This document shows, piece by piece, positions 25,185-33,049 of a stretch of DNA of 64,000 bases. How positions within the stretch are numbered: the first letter of the stretch is position 1; each line of letters opens with the position of its first letter. This DNA comes from Phaeocystidibacter luteus (lineage in GTDB: Bacteria; Bacteroidota; Bacteroidia; Flavobacteriales; Schleiferiaceae), in NCBI RefSeq assembly GCF_008933115.1, contig NZ_WBVO01000007.1, positions 115,007 to 179,006 on the forward strand. The letters run 5' to 3'. Made by a program: the position numbers and the translations under genes. Below the pieces are notes generated by a model, which saw only the letters and a program-made list of their open reading frames with translations, was not told the origin of the DNA and made no database searches.

Positions 25185-26262
25185 CCACACACCGAAACCC
25201 CAAATGCTCCTGCCCACTATCATAAGCCGTCGCCATTCTCGCACTAGGACGATAATTGCTGCAATACTGATCACTGCACAGGAATGATCCCCCTTTCGTC
25301 ACTCGAGTAGGCGACAATGGATTTTGTGGATCAAAACTGGAGCTTGGACCATTGGGATTGATACAGCCCTTTGTGCTTGCTATTTCGCTGTTACGTCGGT
25401 GAGTATCGGGCCGATACCAATCGCTTGTCCACTCCCACACATTCCCAATCATATCATAGAGTCCGAGACCATTGGGTGGATAAGTCTTAACCGGCGCAGT
25501 AGTCGCAAAACCATCAAGCCGAGTGTTGTTGTCAGGGAAAGTGCCTTGAAAATAATTGGCTAAGTAAGCACCATCAGGTTGGAGCTCATTGCCCCATGCA
25601 AATGGCTTTGGTGCTGCTCCGCCTCTGGAGGCCACCTCCCATTGAGCTTCGGTAGGCAATGACTTTCCCGCCCATTCGGCATATGCTTGAGCATCTTCAA
25701 AAGCGATGTGAACAACGGGATGATTCTCCTTCCCTTCTATGGTTGAATTTGGCCCATGAGGATGACGCCAATCGGCGCCGACCTCCCATTTCCACCACTG
25801 CGAAATGTCGTATAAGTTGGCGATTTCAGAAGGCTCAAAAATAAGCGACCCAGGTCGCAAGAGAGAATCATGTGGACGTGCCGTTCCCGCCGGAAGTTGT
25901 TTCTTCAACTCCTCCCAATCCACTGGTCGCTCTGCCACTGTTTTATACCCTGTAGCTTCAACAAAAGCTGCGAATTGAGCATTGGTAACCTCTGTTTCAT
26001 CTATCCAATATCCATCTAGAATGACTTCATAGGCGGGGCCTTCCACAATCTTGGCTTCAGAATCAACACTGCCAATCACATACCTTCCTCCAGGAACCCA
26101 CACCATCCCTTCAATAACCGTATCAGGTTCGTTGATGACAACATCTTCAACAGTCGGCTCAGATGATTGAATTGTCTGTTTAGTGGCTTCAGTTGAGTCG
26201 CACGACGTGAGGAAAAGCACGCCTGTTGCGAGAGTAAGTATGATCTTTTTGGAGAGAATCAT
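25165..26262 (-). CDS. Formylglycine-generating enzyme-like lipoprotein (FGE/SUMF1 domain)
   Basis: A 365-residue protein with a lipoprotein signal (Cys21 in FLTSC) and a full FGE-sulfatase domain from about residue 50. Seen: WVPGGRYVIGS, ETEVTNAQFAAFVEATGY, PVVHIAFEDAQAYAEW, LPTEAQWEVASRGG, NVWEWTSDWY, and KGGSFLCSDQYCSNYRPSAR, which keeps both active-site cysteines (C329, C334) of true FGEs, so sulfatase maturation or another oxidation outside the inner membrane is plausible. Many relatives without the cysteines are non-catalytic. No sulfatase gene is nearby. The last residues ILAEN and the stop are encoded by repeat sequence. It follows the barrel gene by 13 bp. Confidence 0.85.
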   Translation of the reverse strand: MILSKKIILTLATGVLFLTSCDSTEATKQTIQSSEPTVEDVVINEPDTVIEGMVWVPGGRYVIGSVDSEAKIVEGPAYEVILDGYWIDETEVTNAQFAAFVEATGYKTVAERPVDWEELKKQLPAGTARPHDSLLRPGSLIFEPSEIANLYDISQWWKWEVGADWRHPHGPNSTIEGKENHPVVHIAFEDAQAYAEWAGKSLPTEAQWEVASRGGAAPKPFAWGNELQPDGAYLANYFQGTFPDNNTRLDGFATTAPVKTYPPNGLGLYDMIGNVWEWTSDWYRPDTHRRNSEIASTKGCINPNGPSSSFDPQNPLSPTRVTKGGSFLCSDQYCSNYRPSARMATAYDSGQEHLGFRCVVILAEN

Positions 26263-26275
26263 ATGTGATTGGATA

Positions 26276-26797
26276 TCAAAATTTATAAGCCACCCCAGCG
26301 GTTATAGCCAAGGAACTATAGTGTTCAACTTTATAATCGTAAGCGATACCAAGAAGCATTTCGTAATGCTCGTCAAAAGAATGGGCTACCTCTCCTCCGA
26401 GACGAACTACTCCAAAGGTTTCATCTCCAAACTCCGCTCCACCACCTGCGTACATAAACCAACGCCCTATTCGATGCCCAACTATGCCAACCGTCGCAAC
26501 GGGAAAATTGCGCTCAAATACGGCATCTCCGTCACTGGGAGTTTCAAACTCAAAAGACTCGAAAATGACGTCGGTATGCAGACCAACAATCCATCTTTCG
26601 TGAATGTAATAGTTGTAGTCCAGTGCCCAAGAAGGTAGGGATACAGGGGTGCGTTCGCCATCGCGAACCCCCTCAAACACAAGGGTGTGACCAATGGAAA
26701 GCGATAGTGAGGAATAGGTTGGTTCTTCGGCTTCCTGCGCAAAAGATTGCATAGGGACAAGTAGCAGAAGGAGTACGGTAATGGATTGGTGTTTCAT
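26276..26797 (-). CDS. Small outer-membrane beta-barrel protein
   Basis: A 173-residue exported protein with a signal peptide (about 20 residues, ending SFAQ). Its alternating strands (SLSLSIGHTL, WALDYNYYIHERWIVGLHTDV, SSLAITAGVAYKF) end in an aromatic residue, the pattern of an eight-stranded barrel. The family is not recognised beyond generic OMP. It is probably cotranscribed with the FGE-like lipoprotein gene 13 bp downstream. A weak TACCTTCA box lies upstream. Confidence 0.65.
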   Translation of the reverse strand: MKHQSITVLLLLLVPMQSFAQEAEEPTYSSLSLSIGHTLVFEGVRDGERTPVSLPSWALDYNYYIHERWIVGLHTDVIFESFEFETPSDGDAVFERNFPVATVGIVGHRIGRWFMYAGGGAEFGDETFGVVRLGGEVAHSFDEHYEMLLGIAYDYKVEHYSSLAITAGVAYKF

Positions 26798-26834
26798 ACC
26801 GTATGAAGGTAAAAAAACGCGTTGGAATAAGCGC

Positions 26835-28856
26835 CTACGCCTTTCGGAATGAAACCGAAATCGATGTTCCTTTTCCTTCTCGACTGAAGATTTCGAGTTT
26901 TCCTCCGTTCGCCTCTGTGAATTCTCGCACGAGCTGAAGTCCAGTTCCAGTGCCGCTTTCGAGTTCTGTACCCCGTTCGGACATTCGTCTGCCTTCTTCG
27001 AAAATCTTCCGACGTACCTCTTCGGTCATTCCCACTCCTTTGTCTTCAACCACAAAGTGAACCCATGCACCATCTTCCTTCACAACGGTGCGCACCTCTT
27101 GACCTCGGTGTGAGAACTTTGCGGAGTTGCTCAATAAGTTACGGAGTATTATGCCCAGGTGACTTTCATCGCATTGCACCTGAGGTGAAGGGTCTGGGCA
27201 TTCAATATGATGCGCAATCTCCTTACCTTCAAAGTTAGATTGAACGAGCCCATAGGCGTTATCGATTGCCTCGCGAGCATCAACGGCATCAGAAGAAGAC
27301 GTCATCCCTTTATCCATTTGAGAGCGCGCCCAAACTAATACGTCGGTTAAATTTGCAAGCGATTTATCGGCGGTTTCATTGATTCGCTCGAAGAAAGTTT
27401 TCATCTCTTCTTCGTTCACGGCACCGCTCAGTATGAGTTCCGAAACACTTTTTACTTGAGCGAGTGGTGATCGCAGGTCATGACTGATAAGTGTCAAGAG
27501 CTTGTCTTTATCAGCACTAGACTTTTTGAGTAATTTCTGATTCTCCGTCAGCACACGTGTTTGCTCATCCAGCTGTGTATTCTGACTAGAAATCATCTTG
27601 TTTCTTTCTTCTAGAATAGCATTCAATTTCCGCATGCGACGGTTACCTCTATATTGAAAGTACCAGGCGATTCCCGCACCCAAGGCAGCTAAGAGGGCCA
27701 AGACGAGCAGCGCAGAATTTCGTTGAATGATCAGGTCATTGATTTGCTTTTCTCTTTCAAGTTTTTCTGATTCGGCAAGTGCTTCATTTAGCTCGCTCTC
27801 TAGTAAGACTAGCTCGAAGTTATCGTTCAGCAACTCCTTGGTGAAGCTTTGTAATGAATCTGAGTAAAAGAGCGCTCTTTGATAATCTCCTTCCTCTCGA
27901 CTTAGATCCACAGCAGCGCGAAGCGCATATCGCAATCCGCTTTTAATCCCAAGTCGTTCGCTATCATCCAATACATCTTCGATGAGCTCCCATGCGATAT
28001 CATACTCACCCTTACCCCAATGATTTCTAGCAATTGCTGTACGGAAGTAGATCGTAGCATAAAGGTCATTGATATCCGTCGCTAGAGACATGGCAGAATC
28101 CAAGTAGAGTCTGGCTTCATTGTACAATCCGCGTTCATTAAGACCTTCTGCCAAGGCGCCAAGTGCATAGGCACGTTCGAGTTTACTAGAGCCTTGAGCA
28201 GCATCGAATTTCAGGGCACTTCGAGCGAGTGAAATGGCCGTATCAACATTGCTCAATTGTAAGTAAACGGATGACAATTGAGTGTAGAGGCTTGCGAAAT
28301 ACGAGGAGTCTTCGCTCAACACCGCAAGCTCAATTGCTTCCTGAATGTAGTTCAGACTAGGACGATACTCTTCTCGATCGTAAAAGAGCAGTGAGAGTCC
28401 ATAGCTTATATCAATTAAGCCGAACGTATCACCGACGGTGGTGCAGTAGTTACGAGCCGTAAAGAAGTGTTTGGCCGCTTCTTCGTGAAGTCCCATTTCG
28501 TTGTAGGCTTCAGCTAGGTAAACATCGTTGTAAGCGAGGGAAATCGAATCTCGTTCCAGTTCCATCAGATTCCGCGCGTACAAGAAGTAGTGGATAGCGG
28601 AATCATATTGAGATACCATGTAATAGCTATCCCCTTTGATTTCATACAGCCAGCCTTCCAAGTAACGAGGAATTTGGCCTCTGTGTGAACGGAGTAAATG
28701 ATCCACATTCTCGCGGCTTAACAATGGAGAAATCCGAACCTCTTCATACAGCTCAAAAACTCGATCTTCGAGTGTAGCTGTATCTAGAGTATGCGAAAAC
28801 CCACTTGTGGGGAATGCGAATAGTAAAAAAAACGTAGCTCGTAGGAACGCTTTCAT
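26835..28856 (-). CDS. Hybrid-free sensor histidine kinase with TPR sensor domain
   Basis: A 673-residue membrane kinase. An N-terminal signal sequence (about 21 residues) is followed by a periplasmic TPR array (about 80-370; for example YNEMGLHEEAAKHFFTARNY), a membrane helix near 385-405 (LLVLALLAALGAGIAWYF), a coiled coil, the DHp domain with phospho-acceptor His in LISHDLRSPLAQV (about residue 459), and an HATPase with N box IILRNLLSNSAKF, G1 DKGVGM and G2 GTGTGLQLV. No receiver domain and no partner regulator are adjacent. The ligand is unknown; TPR sensors usually bind peptides or partner proteins. Confidence 0.88.
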   Translation of the reverse strand: MKAFLRATFFLLFAFPTSGFSHTLDTATLEDRVFELYEEVRISPLLSRENVDHLLRSHRGQIPRYLEGWLYEIKGDSYYMVSQYDSAIHYFLYARNLMELERDSISLAYNDVYLAEAYNEMGLHEEAAKHFFTARNYCTTVGDTFGLIDISYGLSLLFYDREEYRPSLNYIQEAIELAVLSEDSSYFASLYTQLSSVYLQLSNVDTAISLARSALKFDAAQGSSKLERAYALGALAEGLNERGLYNEARLYLDSAMSLATDINDLYATIYFRTAIARNHWGKGEYDIAWELIEDVLDDSERLGIKSGLRYALRAAVDLSREEGDYQRALFYSDSLQSFTKELLNDNFELVLLESELNEALAESEKLEREKQINDLIIQRNSALLVLALLAALGAGIAWYFQYRGNRRMRKLNAILEERNKMISSQNTQLDEQTRVLTENQKLLKKSSADKDKLLTLISHDLRSPLAQVKSVSELILSGAVNEEEMKTFFERINETADKSLANLTDVLVWARSQMDKGMTSSSDAVDAREAIDNAYGLVQSNFEGKEIAHHIECPDPSPQVQCDESHLGIILRNLLSNSAKFSHRGQEVRTVVKEDGAWVHFVVEDKGVGMTEEVRRKIFEEGRRMSERGTELESGTGTGLQLVREFTEANGGKLEIFSREGKGTSISVSFRKA

Positions 28857-28932
28857 GGTTGGTTAGGCCAGTAGTATTGGGCAGCTGGAAGGTAGCTAAA
28901 AAAAGCTCAGGTCGTGGGAAACCTCAATCTTT

Positions 28933-29592
28933 CTATAAAATCAAGATAGAGTACCCCAAGCGAATTCCTCCGTAGCCGTCGGAGCCGTTCGTGTCATCCC
29001 GAATTATAAAGCCTTCGATCACATCTGAGAAGTAATAGTGTCCCATGAACTCTACCGACAAGGCGCTCGTTTCAGTCAGCCTCCATTTGATACCTCCACC
29101 GAAGCCAAGATTGAATGCGCTATTCGTTCCGGGATAAAGAGTTACCCCATCGCCAAATTGAATGTCATCCGGAAATGAAGCCTGAGAAAATGCCACACCG
29201 CTGCTCATCTTCAAATACAAGGTGCTTCGGTTTGCCTGGTAGCGCTTTCCGAACCTGCGGAAGTGATAAATCATGTTTCCGTTGATCTCCACGATGTCGG
29301 ATCGGAACGACAAGCCTCGTGTTGGATTGTCGTGGTTTGCGTCATCTCCCATGAGATAACCGTAGCCTACGCGGAGTCCCATTCCGAATTTAGGGGTGAA
29401 GAAGTGGTTATAATCCACTGCTCCATAAAAACCCATTTCGCGAAGGATATTACCTGGATTGAGGCCTGATGTTAGCTCGCCGTTGTAATTCATGGTGCCG
29501 ACAGAGAACTGAATTTCCTGGTATCTAAGCGCTCTCTGACCTAAGGCAAAGACACTCGAGAGAAGCAGTGAAAGGATGAAAATCTTACGCAT
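28933..29592 (-). CDS. Outer-membrane beta-barrel protein (DUF6089/PorG-like)
   Basis: A 219-residue exported barrel with a signal peptide ending near ALGQ. Features include SVGTMNYNGELTSGLNPGN near the start, GMGLRVGYGYLMGDDANHDNPTRGLS, and a strand-ending YSILIL. The YNGEL and GDDANHD..RGLS pattern is like the DUF6089 group that includes PorG of the type IX machinery, but this is pattern similarity only. The start ATG 29592 lies 22 bp after a TATCTTTG box; a longer frame to 29667 is not needed. Its neighbour at 29642-30313 looks like a divergent paralogue. Confidence 0.65.
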   Translation of the reverse strand: MRKIFILSLLLSSVFALGQRALRYQEIQFSVGTMNYNGELTSGLNPGNILREMGFYGAVDYNHFFTPKFGMGLRVGYGYLMGDDANHDNPTRGLSFRSDIVEINGNMIYHFRRFGKRYQANRSTLYLKMSSGVAFSQASFPDDIQFGDGVTLYPGTNSAFNLGFGGGIKWRLTETSALSVEFMGHYYFSDVIEGFIIRDDTNGSDGYGGIRLGYSILIL

Positions 29593-29613
29593 AGAATTGG
29601 AACGAAATTTCCT

Positions 29614-29621
29614 CAAAGATA
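29614..29621 (-). promoter_or_regulatory. -7 box TATCTTTG, minus strand
   Basis: TAnnTTTG match on the minus strand between the two paralogous barrel genes, 21 bp before ATG 29592. Confidence 0.65.
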
Positions 29622-29641
29622 GTCCATGCGTCAGAGAATTC

Positions 29642-30313
29642 TTAAAAAGTGCCTGGCTTGAGTGCATTCATCCAACCGAATACAAGGCGAAATCCGAAAT
29701 AATAGTCGGGTGACTGAGTCATATTCGTGGTGAAACCCTCTAACATATCATCTGGCACTTGCGACACGATTCCTTCGAACGCCAAATAGTTGTTGTAAGA
29801 AACCCGGTGTTTGAATCCTCCCCCAAATGAAATCGTCACTTTCGTGGAGGTTGCGCCATTAATATCCAGTGCCTGCTCCGATGGTGGCAGACTCACGGTT
29901 GAATTAAAAGCTCCGACACCGCCACCGATGAATAGGTAGGTAGTCCACTTTGTGTAGTAATGAAACCTACCCCACGGGAGAATATTTACCGTAGCTCGGA
30001 AATCCAAGAGGGCGGCGTAGGTATCGTATGAAAGACCACGAGCCTCATCAAAATTAGCATCGTCTCCGTGAAAATGAGCAAAGCTGAATCCAGCTCCGAG
30101 ACCTATGTGCGGATTGAAATAATAATCACCTTGAAATCCAATTTGAGGGCGGGCTTCTTTGAAAAAAGCGGTGGTTTGAAAGTCAGTTGAAACATCATCA
30201 AAGGTGTGGGTAGATCCTACGAGAATTCCAACATTGTAGTGTGATGCATGACCCTGCCCATAGCCGAGAGAGTAAACTAGTAGGGCGGTTAGCAGGGAAA
30301 TGGTTCGATTCAT
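29642..30313 (-). CDS. Outer-membrane beta-barrel protein, paralogue of the next gene
   Basis: A 223-residue exported barrel with a signal peptide of about 19 residues (ending YGQG). IGLGAGFSFAHFHGDDANFDEARGLS corresponds in position and spelling to GMGLRVGYGYLMGDDANHDNPTRGLS in the downstream protein, pointing to tandem duplication. Its start overlaps the yaaA stop by 4 nt (ATGA), so it is read from the yaaA transcript. Function unknown. Confidence 0.65.
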   Translation of the reverse strand: MNRTISLLTALLVYSLGYGQGHASHYNVGILVGSTHTFDDVSTDFQTTAFFKEARPQIGFQGDYYFNPHIGLGAGFSFAHFHGDDANFDEARGLSYDTYAALLDFRATVNILPWGRFHYYTKWTTYLFIGGGVGAFNSTVSLPPSEQALDINGATSTKVTISFGGGFKHRVSYNNYLAFEGIVSQVPDDMLEGFTTNMTQSPDYYFGFRLVFGWMNALKPGTF

Positions 30314-31041
30314 CTTACAAACATGAACAAGTTAGTGGTTGAATGCTCAGAATTGAATCGGTAGCCTTCCAAATCGAAACGCTGTAAATCGGTGAAGCTC
30401 TTTGGACGGTTCTCAATCATCCATTTAGCGAACATTCCCCTTGATTTTTTCGCAAAGAAACTCACGGTTTTAAGCTTCCCGTTGTGGTTCTCTTTGAAGT
30501 CTACTCTTACGCAATTCTCTCTGGGCCACGAAGGTAGCAGAATTTTGTACTCAGTGCTTGTTAAATCTACATAAAGCTGATCCTCTTCAAACCAAGATTG
30601 CGTCTTGGTTTTCCAAAAGACAGAAAGCGACTTACTGCCTACTTTCACCCCATCTTTCAAATCCAATCTGTAGGGCGAAATTGCATCACCACCCCGCAAT
30701 ACACCATACAAGGCACTCATGATGATTCCACTTTCGGCTGCATGCTTTTGATCAGAAGCGGATAATCCAGCGAAATCAAGCCCATCATATACGTCCCCTT
30801 GAAACGTGCCAATCGCAGGTGACAGACCATCAGATGCCGACCAACTAGACCATAGTTCTTTCGTCTGACTGGCCATGGCGTCGCTAAGAGACAGTCTGCT
30901 TTTTAGCTGCCGTTCACTCAACTTCTTCATTTGAGAAGCTATACGTTCCGCATCAACTGAGAAATCGGGTTGAGTTAGGGCGATTGAGCTCGAGGTTTCG
31001 AACACATCTTGCCGCTTTGAGGGACTGAGGATAAATTTCAT
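30310..31041 (-). CDS. yaaA: YaaA-family (DUF328/UPF0246) peroxide stress protein
   Basis: A cytoplasmic DNA-binding protein that in E. coli lowers free iron during peroxide stress. Seen: N-terminal MKFILSPSK, AIGTFQGDVYDGLDFAGLS near residue 85, ESGIIMSALYGVLRGGDAISPYRLDLK near 110-135, VDFKENHNGKLKTVSFFAKKSRG near 195, and EGYRFN near the end. 243 residues, close to the usual 250-260. It is first in a likely two-gene unit with an outer-membrane barrel, an unusual partner. No clear promoter box lies upstream. Confidence 0.88.
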   Translation of the reverse strand: MKFILSPSKRQDVFETSSSIALTQPDFSVDAERIASQMKKLSERQLKSRLSLSDAMASQTKELWSSWSASDGLSPAIGTFQGDVYDGLDFAGLSASDQKHAAESGIIMSALYGVLRGGDAISPYRLDLKDGVKVGSKSLSVFWKTKTQSWFEEDQLYVDLTSTEYKILLPSWPRENCVRVDFKENHNGKLKTVSFFAKKSRGMFAKWMIENRPKSFTDLQRFDLEGYRFNSEHSTTNLFMFVR

Positions 31042-31062
31042 GAGGCCGAATTAACCTAAAAA

Positions 31063-31087
31063 CAAAAAACCCCGCAAGTGCGGGGTC
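31063..31087 (-). terminator. Terminator, minus strand
   Basis: On the minus strand, ACCCCGCA / TTGCGGGGT is followed by TTTTTT, placed after the stop of the MORN-like gene at 31110. It separates that gene from yaaA. Confidence 0.85.
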
Positions 31088-31109
31088 TTCATTCGAAACA
31101 CAAACGTAT

Positions 31110-31481
31110 TTAGTCGGCTATTACCCAACGTTCTACGTCTTTCTTCACGTTGTCTTCGTATTCTACTTGATAGAGCATATCTCCACCTCCGGCTCTGAAT
31201 AACCAGATACCTTGTTTTTTACCTTGAACATATTCGCCTGCGCTGAGCAATTCGCCTTCACTATCGTACAAGCGGTACTCGCCGTGAGGTTTGTTATTCA
31301 AGAATGAGCCTGTTTCTTTTACTACGCCGTTCTCATGGTATGCTACCATCTGTACGTAGTTGCCAAACATTGTATATTCTACTTTAGTCTGTCCGTTGTC
31401 GTAAGTCTCTGTCCTTACATCTTGAGCTGTAGCCAAGGCAGTGAATACTACCAAAAGTGCTGTTGTGAATAATGCTTTCAT
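31110..31481 (-). CDS. Exported MORN/YwqK-type repeat protein
   Basis: A 123-residue secreted protein with a signal peptide (about 19 residues ending ATAQ). It then has three or so copies of the Y-x-NG-x(n)-G pattern of toxin_YwqK/MORN_2 repeats: ETYDNGQTKVEYTMFGN, YHENGVVKETGSFLNNKPHGEYRLY, DSEGELLSAGEYVQGKKQGIW. Such proteins are common in Bacteroidota; the function is mostly unknown. It has its own well-formed promoter and terminator, so it is a single-gene transcription unit. Confidence 0.75.
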   Translation of the reverse strand: MKALFTTALLVVFTALATAQDVRTETYDNGQTKVEYTMFGNYVQMVAYHENGVVKETGSFLNNKPHGEYRLYDSEGELLSAGEYVQGKKQGIWLFRAGGGDMLYQVEYEDNVKKDVERWVIAD

Positions 31482-31509
31482 GTTCCTTCCTCATTTGTTG
31501 GTGTTAAGA

Positions 31510-31541
31510 CAAAGTTAACTCAAAGTTACCTAACCACCAAA
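31510..31541 (-). promoter_or_regulatory. Full Bacteroidota promoter of the MORN-like gene
   Basis: On the minus strand, TTTG (31538-31541), 20-bp spacer, TAACTTTG (31510-31517): a close match to the -33/-7 consensus. A second TAACTTTG lies at 31521-31528. Confidence 0.75.
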
Positions 31542-31623
31542 CATTTTTACACTGGGTTAACATTGAGGTAACATTAAGGCTTCGAAATTGTTCGGCATCA
31601 CTTTTGTTTTCAATAGAGCCGAT

Positions 31624-31631
31624 TACATTTG
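31624..31631 (+). promoter_or_regulatory. -7 box TACATTTG before the CsgG-like lipoprotein operon
   Basis: TAnnTTTG match 17 bp upstream of GTG 31649, inside the longest open frame, which shows that frame is too long. Confidence 0.7.
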
Positions 31632-31648
31632 CTATAAATCGAACGACC

Positions 31649-33049
31649 GTGAAAAAACTCTACACATACCTACCCCTCCTTTTGCTTACAGCCATTCTGG
31701 TTTCATGTAGCGGATCTAAGCGCATGTTTAAGCGCGGACAAGAGTTTGAGGATGCAGGTTTATATGAAGAAGCTGCCACAAGTTATATGGATGCGCTTCG
31801 CAGAGATGACGACAACATTGAGGCGCTTATCGCCCTTCGTGAGGTTGGACAAATTGTTGTGGATAATAAATATGGATACTTCTTCTCCGCCGTGCAGAAT
31901 GGAGAGGACAAAGAGGCCATTCGCTATTACAAGGAAGCAGAAGACTTCAGATCAGCCTTGCGCAGATACAATATCGATATCGCACGACCATCTGGCCATG
32001 AAGAAGATTTCCAGCTAGCCCTCGCGCGTTACTTAGAAATACAATACCAAGCAGGAAGAGATGCCTTGGGACGAAAGGAATATGAGACCGCACAAGGAAT
32101 CTTCGAAGAGATTCTTTCTCTTAAAGATGAATACAAGGACAGTGCAAATCTTCTCAGAATCGCAACAGCTCGACCACTTTATGCAGAGGCTATGGAAGCT
32201 TTCGACAATAGAGAGTACAGAAGGGCTTATCGCATTCTCGACAACCTCGAAAACGAAGTGGGTGAATTCGACCAGAGCGCACATTACAAAGCCATCGCCC
32301 TGAGAAATGGACAGTACGGTCTTGGTATTATGCAGTTCGAAAATCACACGGACTTCGGAGGAGTAGAGTCCCTATTATCGAGTAAGATTACCCGTAACCT
32401 CCAAGCGAAGAATGACCCGTTCTTGAAACTCATCGACCGAACCATGCTTGCACGCCTGACGGATGAGCAAATTCGAGCCATGTCGGGTCAGAGTGATCCC
32501 GTAACAGCTGCCGAAACTGGACAACTTCTTGGCGCCAAAGCGATTCTAGTTGGGGAGCTTGTGAGCATGAGTGTGGAGAAATCAAACCTTCGCAGAACTC
32601 GTCGACCAGGATACCTTGGCAGAAGGGTTACTCGTACGAATTCAGAAGGAGAGCGCTATACCACTATGATTTATGATAAGGTGTGGTATTATGATGTAGA
32701 GCAAACTATAAAGGTGAGCGCCATTCTTCAATTCAAGCTTGTTAGCGTTGAAACAGGTGAAATCCTATTAACGGATGCAATTACCGTTTCGGAAACAGAT
32801 GAGATTGATTACTCAACTTATAGTGGCGAAACTCGTTACCTGTACATGGGTGAATGGAGAAACATAAGCACTCCACAGGCTGGCGACCGTCGCTTAAGCG
32901 ATTCGAGAAGTAAACGTCAGCTTGACGACCGCCTGAAAGCGCGTCAGTCGTTGCGTAGTGACGAAGAGATGAAACAAGAGCTATACACAGATTTATCTCA
33001 ACGTGTGGCCGACCAGATTTATAGAACCTTCCTTCAGATAGAGGATTAA
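31649..33049 (+). CDS. TPR lipoprotein with CsgG/LpoB-like domain
   Basis: A 466-residue lipoprotein: signal VKKLYTYLPLLLLTAILVSC with Cys20, helical TPR-like repeats (about 25-215), then an alpha/beta domain beginning YGLGIMQFENHTD with LIDRTMLARLTDEQ and GAKAILVGELVSMSV, the pattern of CsgG/LpoB-type domains, and a long Arg/Ser-rich C-terminal part. CsgG-type domains form outer-membrane export pores or activate cell-wall enzymes; here the family role is unknown. GTG 31649 follows the promoter box; an in-frame start at 31604 lies upstream of it. The next gene overlaps by 1 nt (TAATG). Confidence 0.72.
   Translation: MKKLYTYLPLLLLTAILVSCSGSKRMFKRGQEFEDAGLYEEAATSYMDALRRDDDNIEALIALREVGQIVVDNKYGYFFSAVQNGEDKEAIRYYKEAEDFRSALRRYNIDIARPSGHEEDFQLALARYLEIQYQAGRDALGRKEYETAQGIFEEILSLKDEYKDSANLLRIATARPLYAEAMEAFDNREYRRAYRILDNLENEVGEFDQSAHYKAIALRNGQYGLGIMQFENHTDFGGVESLLSSKITRNLQAKNDPFLKLIDRTMLARLTDEQIRAMSGQSDPVTAAETGQLLGAKAILVGELVSMSVEKSNLRRTRRPGYLGRRVTRTNSEGERYTTMIYDKVWYYDVEQTIKVSAILQFKLVSVETGEILLTDAITVSETDEIDYSTYSGETRYLYMGEWRNISTPQAGDRRLSDSRSKRQLDDRLKARQSLRSDEEMKQELYTDLSQRVADQIYRTFLQIED

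Noticed and set aside
26183..26638. 151-residue plus-strand frame
   Set aside because: Antisense to the FGE-like lipoprotein start and the barrel gene, both of which have clear signal peptides and family features.
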